A DNA stretch of 64,000 bases from Marasmius tenuissimus (Eukaryota > Basidiomycota > Agaricomycetes > Agaricales > Marasmiaceae). Position numbers and translations under genes: made by a program. Shown piece after piece: positions 44,175-56,036 of the stretch. Under the pieces are notes generated by a model that was not told where the DNA came from, did not search any database, and saw nothing but the letters and a program-made list of their open reading frames with translations. The stretch covers positions 310,001 through 374,000 of the forward strand of contig JAQOTA010000022.1 in NCBI GenBank assembly GCA_029532415.1, read 5' to 3'. Position 1 is the stretch's first letter, and each line of letters opens with the position of its first letter.

Positions 44175-46315
44175 ATGTTACTTCTTCCCTTGACGATATG
44201 TTCTGTTCTACTGTACTTTCTCCTCAGAAAGCTATACAGAGAATACACTTCTCCGAATCGACAATTACCGGGACCACCGAGGAAGAGCTACATATTCGGG
44301 AACTTGAAGGAAATTATCGCCTCGGTATGTGTTCATCTGATTTAGAGGACTTTAAACTCAACAGAAGAGCAGGAGAACTCGGTGATGCACGAACAGTGGG
44401 TTGAAGAGTACGGACCCACGATCCGATACCACGGATTTTTCGGTGTAGGTGTTTCACGAACGTACTGCAACTGTGGCTCAAGTCCCTCCAGAAAAGCAGA
44501 TTGTACACGACGGATGTGAAGGCCATTCATCATATCTTGACGAACCACTACGAATATCAGAAACCTACCCTGACGAGGTTAGCATTGTCGGACATCTTCG
44601 GTCATGGTACGTGTCATTTCTCCCAAGAGCGGGCATTGGAAGCCTGGACGAAGGGCTCATGTTTTTGGCTAGGCATACTGCACACTGAGGGCGATAAGCA
44701 CAAATTCCAGGTCAGATGATCCCAATTTGCGTCGTGTACGTTCATATTCTTAATCGTTCGTTTTTTTTCAGCGGAGAGTCATGGTACGTATCTACCTGTG
44801 GACAAGATCAGCCATGCGATCCTCATCAGATCTATATAGAATCCCGCCTTCGGCCCTGCTCATATCCGCCAACTCACCTCTGTATTCGTTGAGAAAGCCA
44901 ACGAGGTAATTAAGCTGCGTCACCTTCACGATAGGCTTCGATTTCATCTGCCTCCTCTTTAGCTCAGCGAGTCATGGAGGTCTCAGGTCGACCGAACTGA
45001 CGGATCAGCTCGCATCGAGGTCCTGTCCTGGTTGAGTAAGATGACCTTGGATGTCATCGGACGAGCAGGTCCGTGCCCACTCCCTAGACTTACTTCTTTC
45101 ACCTCATCCCCCATGGTACAGGATTCAACTATGAATTCAACGCGATCTCGAGCGCCGACAGTAACCTGGACGAGCTCAATAGAGCGTTTACTACCATATT
45201 CAGCCAGAGCAACGACAACCGCCTCTGGTCACTGTTAAGATTTCATTTCCCAGTTTTGCGGGTGTTTGTAAGTCCTCCTCATCGTACTGCATCGTCGGGC
45301 TATTCGGCTAACGAGGCCCATCCACAGCCCGACTTTGGAGACAAGGCGATCGCCACTGCCCGTCGAACGATGCATCGTATTGGAGAGCAACTACTTGGAG
45401 ACAGCAAACGGGCCCTTGCAGCTGACCAGAATGAGAAGACTGTCGCCGGTCGTGACCTTCTCACCCTTCTAGTCAAATCGAACATGAACGAAAAGCAAGG
45501 TCAACAAATGAGCGACGACGACGTTCTCGCTCAAGTTCCTACATTCATGATTGCCGGACACGAAACGACCAGTACTGCGACCACTTGGACGCTATATGTG
45601 CTTTCTCAACGTCCGGATATACAGACCAAACTCCGGGAGGAACTTCTCAAGGTCCCGACCGATACACCTACGATGGACCAGCTTAATGATCTTCCGTACC
45701 TCGACGCCATTGTAAGGGAAACCTTGAGGGTGCATCCGCCTGTACCGTCTACTTCGAGAGAGGCACAACAGGATGGAGTTATACCTTTGAGCGAGCCGGT
45801 CAACGGGAAGAACTACGTAGAGGTCAGAAAGGGACAGACGATACCCATAAGCATTCTGGCCCTTAACAGGAGCAAGAAATTGTGGGGGGAGGACGCGCGG
45901 GAGTTTAAGTGAGCTGTTTTGACTCGCCTACTCGTATGATCCCTGTACTCACGATTTTTTCTTTGCAGTCCTGATCGTTGGGTGAACGGTTCTGTCGACA
46001 CAGCGCTTCCGGGTGTCTGGGGCAACATGATGACCTTCCTTGGGGGTGCAAAGTCCTGTATAGGCTTTCGCTTCGCTCTCGTCGAGTCAGTTTTTACCAT
46101 TCTCTGTCTCTTCTGTGCTTCGCTCACTGGGAATTCGAAACAGGATGAAGGCTCTGCTTTTTTCTCTGGTACGAACCTTCGAGTTCGAACTGGCAGTTCC
46201 GGTGGAGGAAATCACAAAGAGGACGTCCATCGTCCAACGGCCCCATCTGAAGTCAGAGGAGCAGAAGGGTGGCCAACTGCCACTATTGGTGAAGTTGTAT
46301 GATCGCGATACGTAG
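44175..46315 (+). CDS. Cytochrome P450 monooxygenase
   Basis: This haem enzyme should hydroxylate hydrophobic substrates at the ER using a P450 reductase. The ATG at 44175 starts a membrane anchor ([20 protein letters not shown]) and the proline hinge [14 protein letters not shown]. Then [20 protein letters not shown] (B-C region), GDKHKFQRR, and [20 protein letters not shown]. The oxygen-activation helix I motif is [14 protein letters not shown]. ExxR is ETLRVHPP (45719-45742), then FNPDRW and the haem loop [14 protein letters not shown] with the Cys ligand. The tail ends [10 protein letters not shown]. About nine introns are present. All key residues seem intact, unlike the diverged P450-like gene at 22187. 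The order of motifs suits a fungal CYP with fatty-acid or xenobiotic substrates, but the clan is not assigned. Confidence 0.88.
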
Positions 46316-46426
46316 ATGCAGAACTATCCCTCCCTCAAAGTTTATGTATGTTCCCTCAAAGTAATGTGTAATTTTAGTAATCCATTAGCACGCGTTGTCC
46401 CAGTGCGTCTAGATCTACTACAGCTC

Positions 46427-47849
46427 CTACTTACTACGTGCTGCCATCCTCCTTGATTTTCCTGGTCGCTTAGGACCACCCTTGCCGCCTTTACCTGGAC
46501 CACCTTTGCCACCCTTCCCTCCTTTCCGAGAGCTACCCATATCGAAGTTGTCCGTCGATTCTTTGGTGTTTTGCTTTGATCTCCTCCCTTGTCCACCGAA
46601 CCCAAACTTCTTATCCCTCGTCTGGCGAGTTATCTTCTTACCGCCGGGGGCCCCTGGTCGAGAACGCTTAGCGGGACGATCGGCCATGGCATCTTCGACC
46701 GCGACATCAAAGTCGTCACCATCTTGACCACCACCGGTTTCGAGTAGGTCTTTGCGCTCTGAAAGAAACTCAAAGTCAGAAAAGTTTGGCGTAAGGATAT
46801 AAAAGGTGACATACTTCGTTTCAAACCCTTCAACCTCTCCTCCATGTCCTTCTTATTCTTCTCTCGCTCCTTCAGCTTCTCAATTTGCACTTGCTTTCCG
46901 AACTTCTTGCCCTCTCTTTCTCTCCGTTTCTCCTCGCTCTTCTTGATGGTGGCAGACTCGTTCAAGAGTCTCTGGCGAATGCGTTCCATGTGTGCGTCTG
47001 ACTTGACCATTTCGGCAAAGTAATCGGATGGGCGCGTAAATGGGAACTTGTGAGATGCAGCCAGTTGACGTGCTTGGTTGGCACTGTGTAGGGCTTGTTT
47101 GTAGCTGAGCGAGTGTCAGTCGGTGTTCTCTTTCTTCGGAGGAGAGCCTGGATACTTACAAGGCCAATTCTCGATTGAGATCATCGTTTACGTCTACGTC
47201 GATTTTTTCGGGATATGACAGAACGAGGGTTTCTGTCCAGGGTATTGAAGGATCGAGCTGAATGTTTTCTCGTATCCGTAATAGAGCGACCTAAGAGACA
47301 GATGAAGGATGAGTGCACGAGAGAACATGACAGAAAAAGTCCCAAAATACCTCGTTGTCGACTTCGAGTTTTTGTTGAGGAACGGCATCAGGCTCAAGCT
47401 CGACGTCCTCATCGTCCAAGGCGACCAGTTCTTCTTCGTCCTCTTCATTATCTTCTTCACTCTCGCTTTCATCACTGAGCTTTTCGACGTCCTCGTCGTC
47501 CAGTTCATCCTCTTCAACATCCTCCTCGGCTTCTTCATCCCCACTGTCGTCTTCATCGTCGTCTTCTAACATTGCTTGATCAAACTCGTTAAGACCATCC
47601 TCACCCAGTGCTTTCATCAACCGTTCCATGCCTTCTTCATCTACACCTCCATTGTCAGAGTCTGAATCACTATCTTGTTCGTCATCTTCAACATTCTCCT
47701 CGTCCTCCCATTCGTTTTCATCCTCTTCAACAACAGGTACGACGGCGACTTTGGGGGAGCTTTCAGGCAGCTTCTTCTTGCTCTCCCCTTTGGCTTTAGT
47801 TTTCTTGGTATCTTTCGCCGGTGGTTTGGTCGATTTGGTGGAAGGCATG
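46427..47849 (-). CDS. EBP2: Ebp2-family nucleolar ribosome-biogenesis protein
   Basis: Ebp2 is needed for 27S pre-rRNA processing and 60S subunit assembly in the nucleolus. The ATG at 47847-47849 starts a Lys-rich stretch (MPSTKSTKPPAKDTKKTKAK), then a long Asp/Glu tract (about residues 45-150). The conserved Ebp2 domain includes NIQLDPSIPWTETLVLSYPE, RELALYKQALHSANQARQLA, FPFTRPSDYFAEMVKSDAHM and the helical GKKFGKQVQIEKLKEREKNK. The tail is basic (RDKKFGFGGQGRR ... KRPGKSRRMAARSK). Introns of about 55-65 nt fall near 47315, 47130 and 46785. It is divergent from the next gene on the right with a 2-kb gap. The domain order and tail are characteristic, so the call is firm. Confidence 0.93.
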
Positions 47850-49830
47850 ATGAGCGAGGGAAGGGGGAGGGGCGCGCCGCGATGGAAAAAAATTGCCGCC
47901 CGGCAGTCGATTGTGAGCGCTAGTCGAACATTTTTTCCCACCACTGGCTTGCTCCCGACCGCCATGCCACCAGTTAGTGCCACTTTCCTATGCGTTTCTG
48001 TCTGTCTCGACGCTATTATCTTGATATTTAATCAGGTTTGGATTGTATGGAGTGCGGTTTCTGAAGGAGAATGGGACTTCCATACTTCGTTCGTTTGAGC
48101 CATCGACTCTTCGTAGTCACGCATGCCAGGTGCTTCTCAGTCTCAACTGGGAAAAAATAGCTCAGGATGTTCATCTACTGGAGCTTGACACTCTCAAGTG
48201 AATACCAACTCTCGCGAATATCGACACCCAGGCTTGGACTGGCTTAGGTTTTTCGATCCGGCATAGATTCTCCTGCAGTATTCAAACCTCCGTTCGGCGT
48301 TCATTCACTCGTTATACCTCCGCTCCAGGATGACAGGGACGCCCTAGTCCAGGAGGAGGAGGGTAATATAAGTGTTAATTTGAGGCTTCAAGTTCAATTT
48401 GAGAGCTTGCGCTGAAGCTGCTAAACGTCAAATTGTAACGGTCCAGTGAGTAGTATTTCATTCGCTCCTTTCTATCGTCCGTCCCCACTAATGACAATGT
48501 ACTCGAGTAGTATTAGCGGCGTTGCCGATTGGTGAAGTAAATGACAACGGCTGCACTGGAATGCGCAACTATTTGTGGGATTATTAACCTCGACCAGGAC
48601 CTCGAAGTAGCGCCTTTATAGCGCGCAGACTCACGTTAGATGTCATGTTGGGATTTACTGACAGCCGGCGGATGTCCTTCCGAATAGTTACGTCCCTCTC
48701 TTTGTGTCGTGCACGCTTCCATCGTCGGTGTTACACCAGCATTCATGGCCTCATTGATACTGATAGTCGACCGGGTGGTATTGCATTAACCAATGGGCCG
48801 TGGTCGCTCCGGATCCAGTAACTGTGTTCCTTCAAACGTAGCCAAATTTACAATCGACACCGAAAACACAAACAAAACGAAGATCAACATTGAGTAGCAC
48901 CACGCGTGCAGTTTCAATTTTGGGCTTTGTTTCGATCGAGAATTGGTGGGCTGGCCAGGAAGCTCTGGACAGTTCTATATGCACAAATTGTCTCCTGTGT
49001 ATGAAGCGTCTCGCCTCCAGGCCTCAAGACGAGTCATTCATTTCAAGACATACGTCGGATCGCTTCAATTGAACACCCTCTTCCCGGAAACATTTGGGGT
49101 ACTACGTATTTTGGAAGCATCGCCGGTGGCACTGGTAGGGTCCTGTCGGGTGCGATATTTTTCTATTAGGCTCATGGACGTCCTGAACTTGATATCTATA
49201 GATTCGCGACATGAGATGAGTATGCCATTGCATGATTCTACTTGAACGTTTGTGAACTTGCAGTGTCGTCCAAGCCTCAGTGACATTCACACGATCGGGG
49301 TTATCCGAATGTTTGCCGGCTCCGGAGTCCAATCCCGATTTGCCGGACGATTTCCCGCAAATTCCCTTTGCTCGACTCCCACTCCACGACCGATCTATAA
49401 GCGCTATGAGCTCAGAGGCTATAGACACCGCAATCTGAGTCTCGTGTAATTCACAGCTCGTGGATGACAGGAATTTGGGATGGAAAGTATTCAAGAAAGA
49501 GCATCGAATGAAGCTTTGATATCCAATTCCATGGAGATTTTTAGTGTCGTTATTACGAAACTCCGGCGTCTCCTCCAAATTTGATTTCGATGAATCGTCA
49601 AGGAAACTCAAGATAATGCATGGGAGGGTAAGTCTGAGTAAGTATGCTATTCATTTCCCACAGCAGGCTTCCGGCCTTTCCTTTTCTACGAACCACCACC
49701 ATCGCTTCCACTGATTTTTTTTTCTTTCCCGTTCGTAATTTGCCTCGAGTTCACCACGTTCCCTGTTTTCTTTGTTCCTCGTCGCTAATCCATACACGGC
49801 TTGCTGCGCTCTCTCTGGACACCATACAAC
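47850..49830. other. Long intergenic interval without supported gene
   Basis: About 2 kb. It holds the EBP2 promoter on the left. Short overlapping frames on both strands (48890-49611) share no family motif and lack consistent splice partners. A T-run near 49717 lies in the presumed leader of the gene at 49831. Confidence 0.4.
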
Positions 49831-50949
49831 ATGAATCAACTTCGGGATTCATATTCCAACGCGACATCTTCTAATTCCTCCTTCTCTGAGTCTTCTGGAG
49901 GACCTTCAACACCACGCACGAGCCCCGATGGGTCAAATATCCATCACCGAACGACCGTACGCGCATCTGTTTTCGATGCGTTCTATCAACTTGGAGGGTT
50001 CGAGGAGAATAGTCAGCTGGCGGAATGGATGTTCAACGAGGGCGGATCGATCCCTTCAGAGATTTCCAGCTCGAATGGGCCCTCAATTCGATTCAGGGAA
50101 CAGTCAGGGAGCCGTTTCAGGGAGAGATTGGGCAGCGACTCGCCTATGTTTATATTGAACAATTGGCGGGACGATGAGACAATCAAAGGCAACAGGGCGA
50201 AGAAGGACAGGTCTCGTTCAAAGGCTCCGCCACCATCCAAAGCTGGATCGACCGCGAACAAGAAGCAGAACGCGAACCGAATCTCTATAGCACCCAGTTC
50301 CCACCAAACTCGGAGACCGTTTTCTCTATTTCGTAACAGAAATACCCCGTCGGAAAAGCTCTCTGGAGTGTTTGAGGACACCAAGGATCCGGTAGAGGTG
50401 TCTTCAACTCCACCAAAATCGAAACGAAAACCCCCGATGCTACGGTCGAAGACTGACCCAACGTCAATACCGATGCCTTTAGACTCCCCTCCTTACATCG
50501 ATTCGAATACGACTTCCCCTGCTGGTCGCCCGAGCCTAGGCGATTGGGAAAAGCTCGATCCTCTGTCGACAGTAGATTTTCAGACTCTCGCTTCCACCGA
50601 GAACCCATTCCTACACGGCTCACAACGCCCGGGTGAGATTCACACGCGCCCACACACCGCCGATGGTACCCCAGTACCTTTCCCCACATCCAGTCAAGAG
50701 TGGGCGGAATCTTCATCAGGCTCTCCCACGTTCATGCAGCGCCTCTCCCTCATCGTCACCAAACCATTCCGCAATAGTCATATAGATCCCGATCTCGACT
50801 CGCCATCCCGAGCTAGATCCGCGGCGAGGTTTTCCCTGCGACGTACAAAGTCGAACACACAGGATACCACAGCTAGGCCGTTCTTCATCTCCACGCCTCC
50901 TCCGACTGCTCGTATGCACCGGTTAAAGCCGTCCATTAGCCATTCATGA
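49831..50949 (+). CDS. Disordered Ser/Pro-rich hypothetical protein
   Basis: This is a single-exon frame of 372 residues from ATG 49831; upstream extension lacks an ATG. Ser, Thr, Pro, Arg and Lys dominate. Near the N-terminus an ordered piece (SVFDAFYQLGGFEENSQLAE) stands out. The rest contains many SP/TP sites and basic runs (KSKRKPPMLRSKTDPTS), as in phospho-regulated scaffolds. I do not recognise a domain. No signal peptide or membrane helix is present. The single-exon form, ATG context (caacATGa) and consistent composition support a real gene. Confidence 0.65.
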   Translation: MNQLRDSYSNATSSNSSFSESSGGPSTPRTSPDGSNIHHRTTVRASVFDAFYQLGGFEENSQLAEWMFNEGGSIPSEISSSNGPSIRFREQSGSRFRERLGSDSPMFILNNWRDDETIKGNRAKKDRSRSKAPPPSKAGSTANKKQNANRISIAPSSHQTRRPFSLFRNRNTPSEKLSGVFEDTKDPVEVSSTPPKSKRKPPMLRSKTDPTSIPMPLDSPPYIDSNTTSPAGRPSLGDWEKLDPLSTVDFQTLASTENPFLHGSQRPGEIHTRPHTADGTPVPFPTSSQEWAESSSGSPTFMQRLSLIVTKPFRNSHIDPDLDSPSRARSAARFSLRRTKSNTQDTTARPFFISTPPPTARMHRLKPSISHS

Positions 50950-51889
50950 TCCTTGACGATACGTTTTCTCCCTTATTTATAACATTATCATAAGTAGACG
51001 ATCTCTTCGTTCCTACATGACTCCCAGACTGTACACTTGCAGACTTTTGACGCTCCTTCGTTGCCTCTCTCCATGTTTTCTTTGTCGGGTTCCCACTCCA
51101 TATGCTTATCTCTCATTCTGGTTACCTTACGATGCGTCCAGGGATACTTTACCGATTTCGGGTTTCGTTCAAGTACAGGGTTTTCTTTCTGCCATTTTTG
51201 TTCATGTGTGATACATACCACTAATCTTTACTTAATTCGAGGTCGCTACATATACGTTTACATGTACTGTACTTCACTGTCGTTTGTTATGAACAATCAA
51301 GTTGTGTGTAGTGTATCTAAGTTGGGAGCACCGCGCACTGCGCGCAGGATACTTGCTCGTTGTTGGTTGTCCGATATACGAATAGGTATCTATTTACCAA
51401 GGCAACCTTACCGAGATGGTGCCCTGGTGTGCCTCCAGGCTCCCGCTCTTGCTGCTACGGTGCAACCTGTCAATTCACCAGTCAACCAAAAGGTTCGAGC
51501 GGTCCCGTTACCCTTTGAATGGCGTTCCTTGCAAGGACGTACTTCCATTCAAATCTTCCTGCTCCAATTCGAACTTTGGAGTGATTGCTTCGAGCTCCCC
51601 CGCTCAGAGCTCGGTGTCCACGTAGCATTCAACCATGGCGGGCATAGGTTAATTGCATTCTGTGCATGTCGCATGTAACACATGAACTTGACGTTGACAT
51701 TGTACCTACGTACTTAGGCAAGATAAAGCAACATTCATCGCCCAAGTACTCTCAGTACGAAAAGAAATGGAACAAGAAGCCAGAGCTCGGATTCTCGCAG
51801 GCCGAGGGTCGCCGAATGTACGCACAGCACTCAACATAATCCAGGGCGTAGCAATAAAATTATTCCATTCGAACATTCTCGACTATCGA
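50950..51889. other. Intergenic 3' region
   Basis: About 940 bp. The frame at 51037-51678 has no start context or family marks and looks like chance. The left part should be the 3' UTR of the gene at 49831. Confidence 0.35.
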
Positions 51890-52456
51890 GACTCAGAGAA
51901 CCTTTGAACCATACGTATTGGTCGCAAGGGGAAGTCCACTCTGGTTCGTGACCACAGGTGACCACTGTAGAATGTACGACACGATCTTCGGATCAGCCAG
52001 TAGCACACAGAGCAGAACGCAGGAGAGTCCGACTCACCCGAAGTTGAACGCCCCCGCCGAAGGTGCAGATACTGGAGTCTCCAGTTTCTACCCCAGCGCC
52101 CAGGTTGTAGATATGAAGATTGTACCGAGTCGTCCGTGCCTCAGAACGCGCTACAATCCCACAGCTCTTCGGTCGAAGCAGGCATGCCGTCCTTCACTTT
52201 AATCACGCTGGTGTCGACGTCGAGACCAGTATGAGTGGCCCTGTTGGTAGAGTCGTCATGGATGGACCGTTGGCAGTAGATTCCGGAACCTCATTCTGGT
52301 CCTCCGTCCGACGTAACAGTCCTCTCTCGAAGCCCAGTAACCAACCGACCGCTTGGGTGGTTATGATTCACAATGGTCTCAATGGGACTAACGTCAAGTT
52401 TCCGGGTTCAGAGCCATATGAGCGCCACGGGAGAAGCGGCAATAATTGTCCTGAGG
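51890..52456 (-). pseudogene. Decayed C-terminal copy of the PL14-like lyase gene
   Basis: The reverse strand here matches the C-terminal half of the PL14-like gene at 54053-55625. The last exon reads GHEPEWTSPCDQYVWFKG, against GHEPGWASPRDQYVWFKD in the intact gene. The DNA around 51905-51960 and 54077-54130 is alike (attggtcgc(a/g)aggggaag(t/c)cca). Further left, LLRRTED and a few other pieces of the intact exon 2 are still visible. Stop codons and lost frame break it, and the N-terminal half is absent, so it should not encode an active protein. Confidence 0.7.
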
Positions 52457-53668
52457 TTAGAATACCAATCGTCGCGGAGCTAGCTTCGTAGCCATAGATA
52501 ACCATTCAATGGCCCATTTCCTAGTACCACCATCTCGATCAAAGATACTTCCAGGAACCAAGAACGGTGTGAGGACTTGGTCGGGAAAGTGGGGTGGAGA
52601 TTCCCGGCCCCTTGCACGGAGGTATGGATGGTAAGGATATGGAGGACTGGGGCTATAATATCGGTCGTCTTTCATCTTCCTCAACGCATGCCTCTCCATT
52701 GCCAAATTCTCGTACGCCAAATGGTTTCGAATGAGGTGACGAATTAGATAGGGGTGGTTATCGAATCGCATTTTGTAGACTGTGTCGATGCAGCGGGGAA
52801 GAAGCTCTCGTTGGGGGAAGTCTTTTTTCAGCTCGGCATCGAGCTCCGCCGCCCGACTGGTGTCAGCATCAAAATCTGGTTCGCTTTCTCTTGTCGTTTG
52901 ACGTTCTCGGTCACCCGGGAGCGCCAACGTGTACCCCTTGTCCGAGGTAGTATAAAGAATGAGGTAGCTGAAGAAGGTACCGAGGCGGTAAACTTTTTAT
53001 GGCGGAATGGAAGGGGTGGACTGAACGTCGTGTCGACGAGTGAGTCGTAAAAAGCCGCTTCTGTTGGGAACTTGATTTGGGTGAACTCTGGTTCAGGGCA
53101 TGGAGGATCGGGATTGAGACACGTTTTCGAGGAATCTTCTATATCGAAGTGATAAACTGAGCTTGCGTGAAGCAGGATGCGCTGCGGCTCCTCCTGTAAA
53201 AGGGATTCACATGGCGTGGTATATAAGTCCAGAGACCTAAGAGCGGAGGATTATACTCGCCTTTAGCCGCGCTTCCTCTGGGTTGTTGTGGACCAAAAGG
53301 AGTGTATCCTCGTTCAGACTGAACGCATATGGAGCATCCTTGTTCACCATTCGGTAATCATTCCAGGTGTTTTCCTCGTCATATTCTTTACATGTATATG
53401 GAAGAGTCCGACATATAGCTTTCTGTGCCCGCCACAGGTCCTCCGAATATAGGAGGAGCTGTAGGTCGAAGAGAACAGTTAGAACTCGGTGTATTATTGA
53501 AAGGGCAGTTTCGGCGTAGACGACGAAAGGAAGACCAGATTTGACAAGTTCTGCTGGGGCTCTGAGATGGTTTCTCTGTTCGTTGGGATCGCTTGGGCTC
53601 TTGTCGTGGAAGTGCACGCCCATAGACCGGGATGATGGTTCGGAGAAAGGGGCGAAATTACGTAGCAC
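52457..53668 (-). pseudogene. Unrecognised gene with a one-base frameshift
   Basis: On the reverse strand an exon (53261 to about 53668) contains ALSIIHRVLTVLFDLQLLLY and DLWRAQKAICRTLPYTCKEY. An intron with GC donor (aag|gcgagt, 53194-53260) leads to EEPQRILLHASSVYHFDIED and FPTEAAFYDSLVDTTFSPPL. Near 52994-53000 the frame breaks at a run of five A (reverse strand). One more A would continue directly into VYRLGTFFSYLILYTTSDKG and a long frame to the stop at 52457 (RCIDTVYKMRFDNHPYLIRH). It is thus either a recent pseudogene or an assembly error. I do not recognise the family. Upstream sequence to about 53860 might hold a first exon. Confidence 0.5.
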
Positions 53669-54052
53669 CTACCGTTGGGCCGGCCCGGGTATAGATGCTC
53701 CAGGGACCAGCGCCAGGCCAGACGCCACAAGACTTCAACGTTCCGGCATTCCAGCCTCCAGGGCTGCCCCAGAGATACTTTACCGGTTACGGTTTCGCTG
53801 AAGTACATATTAGGGGCCTTGTAGGTCCTCCCATCGCTTATCCCAAGACACATGTACACAGTACAGAGACATTGGCATCGAGCTTAGTACTACCCAGATA
53901 TCGCAAAATTCGGCGCGCAAGTATGTACATATATACCTTCACAGATACAGAAAGGAATGGAACAGGGAACCGTGACTCGGGTTCTCGAGTTCCAAGCGAG
54001 CCAAGGGTCAATCGAAACCTATCCACCGTCGTCCAGGGAAATTCCGCTCCGT
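53669..54052. other. Interval between the frameshifted gene and the PL14-like gene
   Basis: About 380 bp. A reverse frame (53494-53859) could be an upstream exon of the frameshifted gene. The right part is the 3' UTR of the PL14-like gene. I see no separate gene. Confidence 0.35.
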
Positions 54053-55625
54053 TCAAGCATTCCTGATCACCGAGAAATCTTTGAACCACACATATTGGTC
54101 GCGAGGGGAAGCCCACCCGGGTTCGTGGCCACCAAAGAATGTACTGTATGATCTCGGATCAGATACAACAAAACGCAATACATACGTAGCCTGACAAACC
54201 TGAAGAAGATCCCCGCAAATCCTACGGGCCCCGCTACAGGTGGTTCGGGGGTTGCTAGACTCGGAGGCTTCGTCCCAACGCCCAGATCAAAATCGTCCGC
54301 CACCAGAGCACCGGCATCCCACGGTTGTTGGGCCGCAGCAGACTTGTCAGTGGGCTCGTCGTGGATGAATAGCTCGCCCTGTGCGCGCTCCAAATATCCC
54401 TCATCGCCCTGCGTCCGACGTAGGAGACCTCCCAAGCCCAGTAAACCGCCACTTGAGTGGTGTTTAGGGATGGCAGGCTGGACAGCCGGATGAGGTCGTG
54501 GATGGGGAGGACGGAACATACGGTGGTGACCGCTCTTCTTGCGAGGGAGCGTTCTTGGTTCTTTTGGGTAGGTAGAATCGCGATAGAATATATCATCGCG
54601 CTCGATGACTCGTTCTCCGTTGACATCGAGTGCGAAGGTCCCATCCTGTTTTCCTGGCGTATTCAGCGTAACAATTTGAGAAACATACGTCCATTTGCCC
54701 GGTGTATACGTGAAAGTTCCTCGTCCAATGGAAAGACCGTAAGTAGAGTCGCAGACCGACTCAGGGCCGGAGCAGAGTTCGGAGGTTTGCTGGTCTTTCG
54801 GGGCATACTAAGTCAAGTAACATGATCATCAGCACCTTGATCCGTTATACTTGGGACTAGACTCGGACTCGGAGGTGGACTCACCAAGTACAACTCGCCT
54901 ATTCCATCTTTCCTCCACATCAACCTCGTACTGAAGCAAGTCAAAGCCGTATCTCCTCCAGAACATCCCGAATGGCCGCCGTATAACCCGGGTAGCTTTC
55001 CGCCCTTGACAAAGTCGAATCCGATTGGAAAGAAGACGCTATACGCGAATGTAACGTTCTTTGCTGTTGATAAGTCGATTGGAGAGGCGTAGAATTGAGC
55101 ACCACCACGAGGTTTGCTTGATGGGTTTGTGGAACCTTGAGGATAGAAAACCTGAATCGCTGAACTGGAGTTGTCCCATGGTTGATAGTTCGATGTCCTT
55201 TCGATGGGAATGAGGAGAGAGGGTGACGAGGGTGCAGTCGGTAATGCTAGCTGGGCGTATGAAGTAGAACTCGCTCGTTCCGGTAAACCGTTGACGATCT
55301 GAAGATTTTGTTGCGAATCTACAAACTTTGTAATTTTAAAGTCTTGAGCAACGTTCGTGACTTGAAGTGGCATAGACCATGAAGATAGAGCGATAGACGG
55401 TTCAGAAACGTAAGATGACTTAGAGCTAGGTATGGATGAGACTGTTTGAGTGGTGTATACAGTGAAGGTGGTCGTCGCGGTTGTGGTGAGGACGCTGTCA
55501 CTCGCTGTTACCGGGTCCGATGTCGATGCGGTTTGTTCATAAATAATAGAACTGGACAGAGATGGAGAGAAGGAACGGACAACGCGTAGCATTGAGAATA
55601 TTAGGATGTAGACCATGACGGTCAT
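54053..55625 (-). CDS. Secreted polysaccharide lyase, PL14-like
   Basis: PL14 enzymes cut acidic polysaccharides by beta-elimination. The first methionine (ATG 55623-55625) starts a hydrophobic leader (MTVMVYILIFSMLRVVRSF), a signal peptide or anchor. A Ser/Thr-rich linker follows to about residue 110. The lyase domain then reads AIQVFYPQGSTNPSSKPRGG, AQFYASPIDLSTAKNVTFAY, KGGKLPGLYGGHSGCSGGDT and CFSTRLMWRKDGIGELYL. Exon 2 gives YAPKDQQTSELCSGPESVCD, GLSIGRGTFTYTPGKWTYVS and LDVNGERVIERDDIFYRD. Exon 3 gives TFFGGHEPGWASPRDQY and WFKDFSV. Exons are 54885-55625, 54200-54807 and 54053-54143, 1440 nt, 479 residues. A His/Pro-rich insertion of roughly 85 residues sits between FYRD and GIFFS. The family identification is by conserved motifs; substrate is unknown. 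Confidence 0.82.
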
Positions 55626-56036
55626 GATGGCTCAAGACAGAGGAATACTGAGCGCCGGTCGAAAAAACTCAAACCCCAAAATCGAATTGTTTACTATATA
55701 CAGGTTTCCAAATAATACAAAGTGGTATGGTATGAGGAGAACATCGAGGGTATCGTACACATTAAAGATGCGGTAGGGTAACGTTGCGAATAGCACTATG
55801 AAAACATTGCGCAAAGCAAAACCGAGGATAGGGATATAGGAAGAAACCGATGTGTAGATGGAATAGTGATTTACAGCTGCGGCGTCAGAAACGCCTGAAT
55901 TAACCAAGGTGCCCCAAGTAGCCAGAAAACAAAAATGAAGAGATGTGCGATAAGGTGAGATGAAATAAGGATATTAACTCCGGATTATAGGTAGGAAGTT
56001 GGGTGACACAAAGGTGTATGAATAGGGGAGCTTCGT
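55626..56036. promoter_or_regulatory. Upstream region of the PL14-like gene
   Basis: About 410 bp between the PL14-like start and the PP2C stop, both on the reverse strand. The reverse frame 55632-55907 is hydrophobic but AT-rich and unlikely to be a gene. The region should hold the PL14-like promoter and the PP2C 3' UTR. Confidence 0.4.

Noticed and set aside
47309..47923. Hydrophobic forward frames opposite EBP2
   Set aside because: They are the reverse complement of the acidic Asp/Glu tract, which mimics membrane sequence rich in Phe, Leu and Val.
49102..49611. 169-codon reverse frame before the disordered hypothetical gene
   Set aside because: No motif or start context; the overlapping frames on both strands suggest chance.
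55632..55907. Hydrophobic reverse frame of 91 codons
   Set aside because: It is AT-rich, lies directly upstream of the PL14-like start and has no known family pattern.
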